A model generated the notes under the pieces. The model ran no database searches, had not been told where the DNA came from, and saw nothing but the letters and a program-made list of their open reading frames with translations. From positions 237,369 to 301,368 of the forward strand of contig NZ_FQVC01000006.1 in assembly GCF_900128975.1 (NCBI RefSeq): 64,000 nt of DNA. Direction: 5' to 3'. Positions 46,114 to 54,872 of the stretch are shown piece after piece; the stretch's first letter is position 1, and each line of letters begins with the position of its first letter. Source of the stretch: Devosia limi DSM 17137. GTDB lineage: Bacteria > Pseudomonadota > Alphaproteobacteria > Rhizobiales > Devosiaceae. Both the position numbers and the translations under genes were made by a program.

Positions 46114-47121
46114 TTACTGCACCCTGATCCGTGGGTTGATGACGGCGTAGAGCACATCGACGATCAGATTGACCGCCATGACGATGCAGGCGATCAGGAA
46201 CAGGCCGGACTGCACGGCGACATAGTCGCGCTTGAAGATGGAGTCGATCATCCACTTGCCGATGCCCGGCCAGGAGAAAATGGTCTCGGTCAGGATGGCG
46301 CCACCCAGCAGCAGGCCCACCTGCAGGCCGATGGTGGTGACCACCGGGATCAGGGCATTGCGCAGGGCGTGGACACTGACGACGCGGCGGCTGGACAGGC
46401 CTTTGGCCTTGGCGGTGCGCACGTAATCCTCGCCCAGCACTTCGAGCATGGCCGAGCGGGTCTGGCGGGCAATCACCGCCAGCGGAATGGTGCCCAGAAC
46501 GACGGCCGGCAGAATCAGATGGCGGAGCGCCGAGACGAAGGCAGGCCAATTGCCATGCAGGAGCGTATCGATCAGCATGAAGCCGGTAATCGGCTTGAGG
46601 AAGAAGCTCAGCGCGATGCGGCCGGAAACCGGGGTCCAGCCCAGATAGGCGGAGAAGAACATCATCAGCAGCAGGCCCCACCAGAAGATGGGCATGGAAT
46701 AGCCGGTGAGCGCGACGCTCATGGCGATCTGGTCGATCCAGGAGCCGCGCTTGACCGCGGCCAGCACGCCGGCGGGAACGCCGACGCCGATGGCAAAGAT
46801 CATCGCCACCATGGCCAGTTCCACCGTGGCAGGGAACAGGGTCATGAACTCGTTGAGGACGGGGCGCTTGGTGGCCAGCGAGGTGCCGAAATTGCCCTGC
46901 AGCAGATTGCCCACATAATTGAAATATTGCTGCCAGATCGGCAGGTTATAGCCGAATTGCTCGCGGAGGATTTCGTAGCGTTCCGGGCTGACGCCGTGTT
47001 GGCCGGCCATGGCGAGGATGGGGTCGCCGGGCAGAACGCGGACGAAGGCGAAGGCGCAGATTGAGATGCCGATCAAGGTCGGCACGATGAGCGCCAGTTT
47101 GCGCAGGATGTAATTCAGCAT
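46114..47121 (-). CDS. dppB: Peptide ABC transporter permease (DppB-like)
   Basis: ATG 47121 gives 335 residues with MLNYILRKLALIVPTLIGIS, the family's first span, FVRVLPGDPI, and the EAA loop DYVRTAKAKGLSSRRVVSVH ending in ALRNALIPV. It forms the channel with DppC. Confidence 0.94.
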   Translation of the reverse strand: MLNYILRKLALIVPTLIGISICAFAFVRVLPGDPILAMAGQHGVSPERYEILREQFGYNLPIWQQYFNYVGNLLQGNFGTSLATKRPVLNEFMTLFPATVELAMVAMIFAIGVGVPAGVLAAVKRGSWIDQIAMSVALTGYSMPIFWWGLLLMMFFSAYLGWTPVSGRIALSFFLKPITGFMLIDTLLHGNWPAFVSALRHLILPAVVLGTIPLAVIARQTRSAMLEVLGEDYVRTAKAKGLSSRRVVSVHALRNALIPVVTTIGLQVGLLLGGAILTETIFSWPGIGKWMIDSIFKRDYVAVQSGLFLIACIVMAVNLIVDVLYAVINPRIRVQ

Positions 47122-47253
47122 TTGCGGGTCATTTACCCCTGTAAGCCGAGCAGCCCCGGCATTGCGGGGCAACGGGCTAAGTTTCCTGAAGTGGCTGGGC
47201 GGTTGACGGAGGCCGTTGGCCGGCTCTCATTGCCCTGCTCTTTAAATTGACTG

Positions 47254-47287
47254 GAGCCCCGGTCCGATAAAAACCGGACCGAGGCTC
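47254..47287. repeat. 13-bp hairpin between dppA and dppB
   Basis: GAGCCCCGGTCCG (47254-47266) pairs with CGGACCGAGGCTC (47275-47287) with one mismatch. It starts 23 bases past the dppA stop, without a T run on the minus strand. It may protect dppA mRNA or partly terminate it, giving more binding protein than permease. Confidence 0.75.
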
Positions 47288-47309
47288 CTCAATTTGTGTT
47301 GATCAACGC

Positions 47310-48905
47310 TTATTCAGTGACGTCGACGTCCTTGAAGCTGTGATTGCCAAGCGGGCTCATGGTGTAGTTGAGAACGCGCTTGTTCATGGGCATGAAGACC
47401 TTGGAATGGGCCAGCGTCAGAGCCGGTTCATCAGCCTTGAAGATGACCTGAGCCTCTTCGTACAGAGCCGTACGTTCGGCCTGGTCGGAGGTGGTCTTGG
47501 CCTTCTGGATCAGCGCTTCGAATTCATCGTTGCACCAAGCCGAGTAGTTCGACACGCCGATGGCCGAGCACGAGAACAGGGTGGCGAAGAAGTTATCCGG
47601 ATCACCATTGTCGCCGGTCCAGCCGATCTGGAACGGACCCTTGCGGTCGGTCTGCTTGCCGCGCTCGCGGTATTCAGTCCACTCGTAGGAGACGATATTG
47701 GCGGTGACGCCGATGGCAGCCCAGTCAGCCTGAATGAGTTCAGCAACGCGCTGCGCATTCGGGTTGTAGGGACGCGACACGGGCATGGCCCAGAGGTCAG
47801 TGGTCAGGTTGGTAACGCCGGCTTCCTCGAGCAGCTTCTTGGCCGCTTCGGGATCATAGACGTCAGCCGCGATGGAGTCGTTGTAGGACCACATGGTCGG
47901 CGGGATCAGGTTCTTGGCGTCCTGGCCAGCACCCTGGTAGACGGCTTCGATGATCGCAGCCTTGTCGACAGCCATCGAGAGCGCCTTGCGCACATTGACG
48001 TTGTCGAACGGCGCTTCGGTCACGTTGTAGGACATGTAGCCGATGTTCAGGCCTTCCTGCTCAAGCACGACGAGGTCGTCATTGCCCTGCAGAACGGCGA
48101 TATCGGCGGGTGCCGGGTAGGGCATGATATCGCATTCGCCGGCGATCAGACGCTGGGCACGCACCGAGGGATCGGTGGTGATGGCGAAGATCAGATCGTC
48201 GAGATTGCGCTTGCCATCCCAGTAGTCGGGGAAGGCCTGGTAGCGGATGACGGTGTCGAGCTGGTAATCGACCAGCTGGAACGGGCCGGTGCCCACTGGC
48301 TGGGTCGAGAAGGCTGCCAGATCGCCCGAAGCTTCGAGCTGGTCGGCATATTCCTTGGATACGATCGAGGCAAAGTCCATTGCCAGGTTCGCGATCATCG
48401 GCGAGTTTGGCTCGTTGAGCACGAACTTGACGGTCAGATCGTCAACGGCGACGATTTCCTTGATGTATTTGGGCATGTCCATGCCCTGGAAATAATCCCA
48501 GGTCATGCCATCGAGGTAAGCGAACCAAGGATTATCTTCCTTGTACTGGCGCTCGAAGGTGAAGATCACGTCCGACGCGTTGAGATCGCGGGTCGGGGTG
48601 AAATACGAGGTGGTCTGGAACTTGACGCCCGGACGCAGCTTGAAAGTGATCTCAAGGCCATCTTCCGAAACTTCCCAGCTTTCGGCCAGCGCGGGCTCAA
48701 CCGCGGTACCGCCCGGAACGAATTCTACGAGGCGGTTATAGATGGTGTGCGAGGAGGCGTCGAAATCGTTACCGCCGGTGAGCGGGCCTGGATCGAAATG
48801 GGCAGGGGATGCTTCCGAGCAGTAAACCAGCTGTTTGGCCTGGGCTGCGCCCGCAGCCAGCGCCATAATGGCGGTCGCTGTGAGCAGCGTTTTCATCAAT
48901 TTCAT
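47310..48905 (-). CDS. dppA: Peptide ABC transporter substrate-binding protein (DppA-like)
   Basis: ATG 48905, behind GGGAGAG, gives 531 residues with a signal peptide (LLTATAIMALAAGAAQA). The SBP_bac_5 fold begins KQLVYCSEASPAHFDPG, typical of dipeptide/haem-precursor binding proteins, and YNRLVEFVPGGT, PALAESWEVSEDGLEITFKL follow. It delivers peptides to DppBCDF. The order dppABCDF is that of a complete operon read leftward from a 16-bp palindrome. Confidence 0.95.
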   Translation of the reverse strand: MKLMKTLLTATAIMALAAGAAQAKQLVYCSEASPAHFDPGPLTGGNDFDASSHTIYNRLVEFVPGGTAVEPALAESWEVSEDGLEITFKLRPGVKFQTTSYFTPTRDLNASDVIFTFERQYKEDNPWFAYLDGMTWDYFQGMDMPKYIKEIVAVDDLTVKFVLNEPNSPMIANLAMDFASIVSKEYADQLEASGDLAAFSTQPVGTGPFQLVDYQLDTVIRYQAFPDYWDGKRNLDDLIFAITTDPSVRAQRLIAGECDIMPYPAPADIAVLQGNDDLVVLEQEGLNIGYMSYNVTEAPFDNVNVRKALSMAVDKAAIIEAVYQGAGQDAKNLIPPTMWSYNDSIAADVYDPEAAKKLLEEAGVTNLTTDLWAMPVSRPYNPNAQRVAELIQADWAAIGVTANIVSYEWTEYRERGKQTDRKGPFQIGWTGDNGDPDNFFATLFSCSAIGVSNYSAWCNDEFEALIQKAKTTSDQAERTALYEEAQVIFKADEPALTLAHSKVFMPMNKRVLNYTMSPLGNHSFKDVDVTE

Positions 48906-49000
48906 GATTGTTCTCTCCCAAAGATATGTACGCACCCGGTTTGCCAGCCGGGGCTTGGGCGTCAACAAAGCGTAGAATCCAAAATAGCGCAATGGGGAGT

Positions 49001-49016
49001 TTGACCAATTGGTCAA
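49001..49016. promoter_or_regulatory. 16-bp perfect palindrome between dppA and VOC gene
   Basis: TTGACCAATTGGTCAA is a perfect palindrome, centred about 104 bp upstream of dppA and about 107 bp upstream of the divergent VOC gene. It resembles GntR-family operators (FadR/VanR subgroup). No regulator gene of that family is adjacent. Confidence 0.65.
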
Positions 49017-49115
49017 TCCGATGACGCCGGGAACAACTTTCCAAGACTATCGACTGTCGTAGAACGGGGTGTGCACGTCTTGACGTCATCGGCGGGGCGA
49101 TGATCCATACATGGC

Positions 49116-49505
49116 ATGACCCTAGCCCTCGCCACCATGACCCTGGTTGTCGCCGATTATGACAGCGCAATTGCGTTCTATTGCCAACGCCTGGGATTCA
49201 CGCTGATCAGCGATACAGCGCTGGATGCAGGCAAACGCTGGGTCGTGGTGGGGCCGGAAGGGGGCGGCGCGCGGCTGCTGCTGGCCCAGGCCGTCGGGCC
49301 GACCCAGCAGGCGGCTATCGGCAACCAGACGGGAGGCCGGGTGATGGGCTTTGTCGAAACTGACGATTTTGCCGGTGAACATGCGGCGATGCTGGCGCGC
49401 GGCGTGCAGTTTATCGAGGCACCCCGGGATGAGGCCTATGGCCGTGTGGCCGTGTTCATCGACCTTTATGGCAATAAGTGGGACCTGATCGAGCCCAAGG
49501 GGTAG
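49116..49505 (+). CDS. VOC family protein (glyoxalase/bleomycin-resistance-like)
   Basis: This 129-residue protein has paired beta-alpha-beta-beta-beta modules: MTLVVADYDSAIAFYCQRLG, RLLLAQAVGP, FVETDDFAGEHAAMLARG, VAVFIDLYGNKWDLIEP. The final Glu fits a metal ligand, but the usual first-strand His is replaced, so metal binding may differ. The substrate is unknown. It is divergent from dppA and three bases ahead of the next gene. Confidence 0.82.
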   Translation: MTLALATMTLVVADYDSAIAFYCQRLGFTLISDTALDAGKRWVVVGPEGGGARLLLAQAVGPTQQAAIGNQTGGRVMGFVETDDFAGEHAAMLARGVQFIEAPRDEAYGRVAVFIDLYGNKWDLIEPKG

Positions 49506-49508
49506 ACG

Positions 49509-50009
49509 ATGCGCATCAGTCTCATCATCGGCATGCTGCTGGGCGCGGTGCCGGCAATGGCGCAGGAAGCGGGGTGGCATTATTCGCCGCTGCCGGGAGA
49601 GGGCGACCGGGCGAGCCTGGGCTGTGCGCTCAATTCGACGCCCGAACAGTTCGCGTGCCTTGCCGCGCGCTGCGAGGATGACTTCAGCACCGGGGTGCAT
49701 GTGCATACCGGACGGGACGCCGGCGATATCGGGGAATGGCGCATCACCATCGACAAGGAAGATCGCGGATTTACCGCCCTGGCGGACGGAGCGCCCTATG
49801 GGGCGCGGATCTCCGGGGACATCGACTGGCTGCTGGATGGATTGCGCCATGGCGCCACGGCCTATCTGCACCCGGTCGAGGGGCCTGCCCTGCCGCTTAA
49901 TTCCATTCCCCTTTCCGGCTCGCTCCATGCCATCACTACGGCCCTGGCACTGTGCGCGCCGCGTCTGCCGGCCAAGCCCGTCGAACCGAATGCGCGCCCA
50001 AGCGTTTAA
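49509..50009 (+). CDS. Hypothetical secreted protein
   Basis: The protein has 166 residues with a signal peptide cut near AVPAMAQ. Mature sequence has four Cys (LGCALN, FACLAARC, LALCAP), consistent with disulfides in the periplasm, and GVHVHTGRD. I do not recognise a family. It follows the VOC gene by three bases and precedes an aldo/keto reductase by 26 bases. Confidence 0.7.
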   Translation: MRISLIIGMLLGAVPAMAQEAGWHYSPLPGEGDRASLGCALNSTPEQFACLAARCEDDFSTGVHVHTGRDAGDIGEWRITIDKEDRGFTALADGAPYGARISGDIDWLLDGLRHGATAYLHPVEGPALPLNSIPLSGSLHAITTALALCAPRLPAKPVEPNARPSV

Positions 50010-50035
50010 CGTCGAGACCAATCAGGAGAGCCATC

Positions 50036-50962
50036 ATGGACCGTCGCCCGCTCGGACGCAGCGAACTCGTCATCGAACCCCTGGTGCTGGGGGGTAATGT
50101 GTTCGGCTGGACGGTCGACCGGGACCAGGGCTTTGCAGTGCTCGACGCCTTTGTCGGCGAGGGCTTTACCGCCATCGACACGGCCGACGTCTATGGCAAG
50201 GGCAAGTCGGAGACGATGATCGGCGAATGGCTGAAGGCCCGCGGCAATCGCGAGGGGCTGCATATCTTCACCAAGGTCGGCAGCGAAATGGCGCCGGACA
50301 AGAAAGGCCTGAAAGCGGGCTATGTGAAGGAAGCCGTCGAAGCATCGCTGCAGCGGCTGCAGACCGATTATATCGACCTCTACCAGAGCCATAGGCCCGA
50401 TCCGGAGACACCCCATGAGGAAACGCTGGAGGCCTATGACGGGCTGATCCGGGCCGGCAAGGTGCGGGTGATCGGCTCGTCCAATTTCACCCCGGCAATG
50501 ATCCGGGCAGCCCATGAAACAGCGGTGATCAAGTCGCTGCCACGCTACGAGACCGAGCAGCCCGAATACAACCTCTATGACCGCAGCACCTATGAGGGCG
50601 AATTGCAGGATCTCGCCGTGGCCGAGAATATCGGCATCATCCCCTATTTCAGCCTGGCGGCCGGTTTCCTGACCGGCAAGTACCGCTCGGCGGCCGATTT
50701 TGGCAAAAGCCAGCGCGGCGGACGGATGGAGCGCTATCTCAACGACAAGGGCTTCCGGATCCTGAAAGCGCTGGATGCAGTGAGCGCGGCCAATGAGGCG
50801 ACCCCGGCGGAGGTGTCGCTGGCCTGGCTGGTGGCGCAGAAGGGTGTCAGCGCGCCGATTGCCTCGGCCACCTCGGTGGAGCAGGTCAAGAGCTTGGCCA
50901 GGGGCGTCAGGCTGAAGCTGAGCGAGGCGGATCTGCGCACGTTGACGGAGGCGGGGAAATAG
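50036..50962 (+). CDS. Aldo/keto reductase
   Basis: ATG 50036, behind CAGGAGAG, gives 308 residues of a TIM-barrel NADPH oxidoreductase. FTAIDTADVYGKGKSE contains the catalytic Asp and Tyr, IFTKVGSE the Lys, and YQSHRPDPETPHEETLEAYD the His. RVIGSSNF and ASATSVEQVKSL are the cofactor-binding parts. It resembles general AKR7/YajO-like enzymes; the substrate cannot be told. Confidence 0.9.
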   Translation: MDRRPLGRSELVIEPLVLGGNVFGWTVDRDQGFAVLDAFVGEGFTAIDTADVYGKGKSETMIGEWLKARGNREGLHIFTKVGSEMAPDKKGLKAGYVKEAVEASLQRLQTDYIDLYQSHRPDPETPHEETLEAYDGLIRAGKVRVIGSSNFTPAMIRAAHETAVIKSLPRYETEQPEYNLYDRSTYEGELQDLAVAENIGIIPYFSLAAGFLTGKYRSAADFGKSQRGGRMERYLNDKGFRILKALDAVSAANEATPAEVSLAWLVAQKGVSAPIASATSVEQVKSLARGVRLKLSEADLRTLTEAGK

Positions 50963-50979
50963 GTTCGCGCCGGGGGCCA

Positions 50980-51075
50980 CGGAAAAGCAGATTCCCGCCT
51001 GCGCGGGAATGACCTTGTGGGAGGCCTGGGCATCAGTGCGGCAGGACACTGGATCCCGGCTTCGCCGGGATGACA
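50980..51075. repeat. Family C and half-B repeat pair
   Basis: GATTCCCGCCTGCGCGGGAA (50994-51013) and ACTGGATCCCGGCTTCGCCG with GGATGACAG (51047-51075) face each other after the aldo/keto reductase. They are hairpins and probably end the converging transcripts. Confidence 0.7.
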
Positions 51076-51121
51076 GTTAGTGGGCGGTGGGGCGTGGCGC
51101 AGTCAGGCGCCAATGCTCAGC

Positions 51122-52060
51122 TTACCAGTGAAAATCCGGGCCATTGATGCGGGCGCCGAGGAGGAAGGCGTCGGCGGTGAGGCGGAGGGGGGCGTCGTGG
51201 ACCTCGCTCTGGTGGGTGTCGAGGAGCACGGCGAAGCGGTCGTAGATGCGCTCATATTCCTCGGAGGGGGCCTCGATGACCACATCGCCATTGACGCGCA
51301 GCACGGTGCCGCCCTTTTCCAGCTTCAGCACATCGCCCTTGATGGTCTCGAAGGTGATGGTCCAGATCTCGCCGCTCTCATCGAGCCAGTTGAAGCCGGC
51401 AGACATGGTGGGCTGATGCAGCTGGCCGGACTTGAAGGCGATTTCCACATCGACCGGGGTCTGCCGATTGGCCGGGAAGGTCAGCTGGGCGCTTTGCACA
51501 AAGACCGGAAACGGCATTACCTTGGTGAAGATCGACAGGGCATTGATGCCGGGATCGCAGACGCCGAAACCACCCGGCTCCCACACCCAATCCTGGCCCG
51601 GATGCCATTTGCGCACGCTTTCGCGCCAGTCGATGCGCACGGATGCGACGCCATCGGCGGCGAGCAGATCGCGGGTGCGGTCGACGGCGGTATTGTATTG
51701 GGAATGCCAGGTCTGGAACAGCACGCGGTCGAGCCGGCGGGCATGGGCGATAAGATCGTCCAGCTCGGAAATGGTGGTGGTGGGGGGCTTTTCCATCATC
51801 ACATCCTTGCCGGCATCGAGCGCCTCGCGGACATATTGATGGCGGATACCGGGCGGGGTGCAGATCGACACCAGCGACACATCGGGCAGCGCCGCATAGA
51901 GCTCGGCCGGGGTCTTGAACACCGGCACGCCATTATGGCCGAGGCCGCGGGTGGAAACGGTGGCCGCCAGCTCGAAATCATCGGACTTGTCGATCACCGG
52001 CAGGTGCTGGTCCTGGGCGATCTTGCCGACGCCGATGACGGCTATTTTGCGCTTGGCCAT
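51122..52060 (-). CDS. Sugar 1-dehydrogenase (L-arabinose/D-galactose type, Gfo/Idh/MocA)
   Basis: ATG 52060 gives 312 residues. AVIGVGKIAQDQHLPVID is the NAD(P)-binding start, VMMEKPPTTT holds the EKP-type Lys, and WHSQYNTAV, KWHPGQDWVWEPGGFGVCDP and GINALSIFTKV match L-arabinose 1-dehydrogenase of Azospirillum. It would oxidise an aldose to its lactone in a non-phosphorylated pathway. The later steps are not here, but a glycerate kinase lies nearby. Confidence 0.87.
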   Translation of the reverse strand: MAKRKIAVIGVGKIAQDQHLPVIDKSDDFELAATVSTRGLGHNGVPVFKTPAELYAALPDVSLVSICTPPGIRHQYVREALDAGKDVMMEKPPTTTISELDDLIAHARRLDRVLFQTWHSQYNTAVDRTRDLLAADGVASVRIDWRESVRKWHPGQDWVWEPGGFGVCDPGINALSIFTKVMPFPVFVQSAQLTFPANRQTPVDVEIAFKSGQLHQPTMSAGFNWLDESGEIWTITFETIKGDVLKLEKGGTVLRVNGDVVIEAPSEEYERIYDRFAVLLDTHQSEVHDAPLRLTADAFLLGARINGPDFHW

Positions 52061-52187
52061 GAACCGGCTCCCCGTGGTTTTTTGCCGTGAATTTCGGCGG
52101 AGATAGAACAGAGACGGATGGCGTCTGCCAAGGGGGCGGGTGGCAGATTGTTGGATTTGGGGGCGGAGGTTCTGCACGCGGAGCTGG

Positions 52188-52303
52188 AGGAAGGAGATTC
52201 CCGCCGGCGCGGGAATGATCTGGTGGGTGGGGCGAGATGCGTGGTCTTCGGCGGGTGCAGCACCCCCACCCCGGCTCTCCCCTCAAGGGGGAGGGTGCGC
52301 ATC
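52188..52303. repeat. Family C and E repeats in the gap before the sugar dehydrogenase
   Basis: GATTCCCGCCGGCGCGGGAA (52197-52216) and CCCCCACCCCGGCTCTCCCC followed by TCAAGGGGGAGGG (about 52261-52292) fill much of the 279-bp gap between the dehydrogenase and the VOC gene. Confidence 0.65.
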
Positions 52304-52339
52304 GGGGCTTGCGGGGATCGGAGCAAACCGGGGCGCCCG

Positions 52340-52690
52340 TCAGGCGGCTGGGGGTTCCCAGAGTTCGATGGGATTGCCTTCGGGATCGGTGATGCGGGCG
52401 AAGCGGCCGGTTTCGGGAGTGTCCCATTCGTCGGGGCGGGTTTCGACCGGGATGTCGGCGGCTTGCAGCTGGGTGATCAGCGTGGCGAGGTCATCGACAC
52501 GGAAATTGATCATCCATTGGCGATTGGCAGGGAAATAGTCCGTATCGGCCGGAAATGGCGCGAAGATGGTGAGGCCGGCCTCCTGCAGCCAGAAGCCGGG
52601 GACGCCCAGATGCTGCTCATACCAGGCGGCGAGCGCCGCTGTGTCGCGGGCGCGGAAGAACACGCCGCCAATGCCCAGAGCTTTTGCCAC
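52340..52690 (-). CDS. VOC family protein
   Basis: GTG 52690 (GGGAG seven bases upstream) gives 116 residues; a GTG two codons earlier is too close to the ribosome site. GIGGVFFRARDTAALAAWYE, ANRQWMINFRVDD and ITDPEGNPIELWEPP are the typical glyoxalase/extradiol fold with the C-terminal metal Glu. The substrate is unknown. It is 11 bp after the glycerate kinase stop, so co-transcribed. Confidence 0.85.
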   Translation of the reverse strand: MAKALGIGGVFFRARDTAALAAWYEQHLGVPGFWLQEAGLTIFAPFPADTDYFPANRQWMINFRVDDLATLITQLQAADIPVETRPDEWDTPETGRFARITDPEGNPIELWEPPAA

Positions 52691-52701
52691 GATCACTCTC
52701 C

Positions 52702-53955
52702 CTAGCGGATGAGGATGGCCCGGAAGTCGTTGACATTGGTGCCGGTGGGGCCGGTGACCAGCAGGTCGCCAATGGCGGCGAAGGCGGAATAGGCGTCGTT
52801 GTTGGCCAGCGCCGCCAGGGGATCGATACCGGCCTTGCGCAGCCGCGTCGCCGTGGTGCCATCGCAGAAGGCGCCGGCATTGTCCTCGGAGCCATCAATG
52901 CCATCGGTATCGGCGGCAACGGCGGTGATCCCGGCGACGCCATCAATGGCGATGGCAAAGGCCAGGAGGAATTCGGCATTGCGGCCGCCCCGGCCATTGC
53001 CGCGCAGGGTCACGGTGGTTTCGCCGCCCGAGAGCAGCACGACGGGCTTGCTGAAGGGGCGGTTGCGCTGGGCGATTTCGCGGGCAATGGCGGCATGAAC
53101 CTGGGCAACGTCACGCGACTCGCCCTCGATGGCATCGGAGAGAATGGCGGCCTCGATCCCCTGCCCGCGCGCCAGTTCGGCTGCGGCTTCGAGCGAGAGC
53201 GCGGCGGAGGCGATGATGCGGACGGAGTTTTCGGCGAGGCGAGGATCATCGGCCTGCGGGGCCGGATGCTCGTCGCCCTCGAACAGCGCCTGGGCGGCAG
53301 GCGGCAAGCCCAGGCGATAGAGATTGGCATATTTGCGGGCGAGTTCGCGGGTGCCTGCAATGGGAATGGTGGGGCCGGAGGCGACGATGGCCGGATCATC
53401 GCCGGGCACGTCGGACACGACCAGCGTGGCGACGCGGGCGGGACTGGCGCGCAAAGCGAGGCGCCCGCCCTTGATGGTGGAGAACTGATTGCGGATGAGG
53501 TTCATCACCGCGATGGGGGCGCCGGAGGCCAGCAGGGCGCGGTTGACGGCCTGTTCGTCATCCAGCGTCAGGCCGGGCGCCGGGGCGGGCAGCAGCGCCG
53601 AGCCGCCGCCGGAAATCAGCGCCACCACCAGATCATCATGGGAGAGGCCGGAGACCGCCTCCATGATGCGGCGGGCAGCGAGAAAGCCGGCTTCATCGGG
53701 TACCGGATGGGAGGCTTCGACGATCTCGATGCGGTCGCAGGGCTCGGCATAACCATAGCGGGTGACGACGAGACCGGTCAGCGGCCCCTGCCAGGCCAAT
53801 TCAAAGGCGCGGGCCATTTGTGCCGAGGCCTTGCCGGCGCCGATCACCAATGTGCGGCCCCGCGGCGGGGATGGCAGATTGGCGCGCACGGCCAGCGCGG
53901 GCTGGGCCATGGCGACAGCGTGGCGGAACAATGCGTCGAGCAGGGCACGGTCCAT
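52702..53955 (-). CDS. Glycerate 2-kinase (MOFRL family)
   Basis: ATG 53955, behind GGAG, gives 417 residues. An N-terminal DUF4147 domain ([73 protein letters not shown]) is followed by a MOFRL domain ([43 protein letters not shown]). It phosphorylates glycerate to 2-phosphoglycerate (GckA/TtuD). It fits glycerate, hydroxypyruvate or sugar-acid catabolism with the dehydrogenase downstream. Confidence 0.93.
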   Translation of the reverse strand: MDRALLDALFRHAVAMAQPALAVRANLPSPPRGRTLVIGAGKASAQMARAFELAWQGPLTGLVVTRYGYAEPCDRIEIVEASHPVPDEAGFLAARRIMEAVSGLSHDDLVVALISGGGSALLPAPAPGLTLDDEQAVNRALLASGAPIAVMNLIRNQFSTIKGGRLALRASPARVATLVVSDVPGDDPAIVASGPTIPIAGTRELARKYANLYRLGLPPAAQALFEGDEHPAPQADDPRLAENSVRIIASAALSLEAAAELARGQGIEAAILSDAIEGESRDVAQVHAAIAREIAQRNRPFSKPVVLLSGGETTVTLRGNGRGGRNAEFLLAFAIAIDGVAGITAVAADTDGIDGSEDNAGAFCDGTTATRLRKAGIDPLAALANNDAYSAFAAIGDLLVTGPTGTNVNDFRAILIR

Positions 53956-54176
53956 GCGGTCTCCGACTTGCGGTTTTGGATTCTCGGGGTTAGCGAGAAC
54001 GCTGGCAGCCAGCTGCCGCGCCAGTGCGACATTGCCACCAGTCTTAGCGGTTCGGTGCCGCGACAATCAAGAGAGCGGTGGGATAGCGAATCAAAGCGCG
54101 CCACCGCACAGTACGGCGACAGCCTGTCACCGTGCTGACACAGGATCGCGTTAGCCGCGGTGCCAAGGAGTTTCCG

Positions 54177-54872
54177 ATGCCCGAACGTTTTGCGATCTAT
54201 CATGCCCCGTTAGCGACGGGGGCCTTGTGGGAGCGGGCCTCGACCTGGCTGGGTCGGGACGCGGCCAGCGGTGATACGATCGGCGGCGCCGTGGCCGGCA
54301 TCGATCGCGGGCGCCTGCTGAACCTGACGCAGGCGGCCAACCGCTATGGCTTTCACGCCACGATCAAGGCGCCGATGACGCTGGTGGACGGCGCCAGCCC
54401 CGAAATGCTGCACGCGGCCATGACGGCCTTTGCGGCCGAACACGCGCCGGTCAATCTGGGGCGGCTGCAGCTGACACTCTACAAGGGGTTTCTGGCGCTG
54501 GTGCCGGAGCGGCCGAGCGAGGCGCTGCAGGACTTTGCCGCCCATGTGGTGGAGAGCTTCGAGCCCTTCCGGGCGCCGATGAGCCACAAGGAGCGGGCCA
54601 AGCGCGCCGCCAATGGGCTGTCGCCGCGGCAGGAAGAGCTGCTGGATGCCTATGGCTATCCCTATGTGTTCGAGGAATTCTTCTTTCACATGACGCTGAG
54701 CGACCGGCTGGCCGAGGCCGAACAGGACGAGATTTATGCGGCGGCCAAGACCTGGTTTGGTCCGGTGCTCGACCAGGACCTGGTGATCGACAGCCTGTCG
54801 CTGTTTGTGGAGCCAGAAAAGGGCGCGCAGTTCCGCCGCCGCGCCGACTTCAGCCTCAACGGGAGCCATTGA
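54177..54872 (+). CDS. DUF1045 2H phosphoesterase, phosphonate operon
   Basis: ATG 54177, with AAGGAG six bases upstream, gives 231 residues. The HxT motifs YGFHATIKAP and FFHMTLSD mark a 2H phosphoesterase, and PERFAIYHAP at the start is the DUF1045 signature. Members sit in C-P lyase operons and are thought to process cyclic phosphate intermediates such as ribose cyclic phosphate. Here it is followed by phnM with a one-base overlap (TGATG). Confidence 0.92.
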   Translation: MPERFAIYHAPLATGALWERASTWLGRDAASGDTIGGAVAGIDRGRLLNLTQAANRYGFHATIKAPMTLVDGASPEMLHAAMTAFAAEHAPVNLGRLQLTLYKGFLALVPERPSEALQDFAAHVVESFEPFRAPMSHKERAKRAANGLSPRQEELLDAYGYPYVFEEFFFHMTLSDRLAEAEQDEIYAAAKTWFGPVLDQDLVIDSLSLFVEPEKGAQFRRRADFSLNGSH

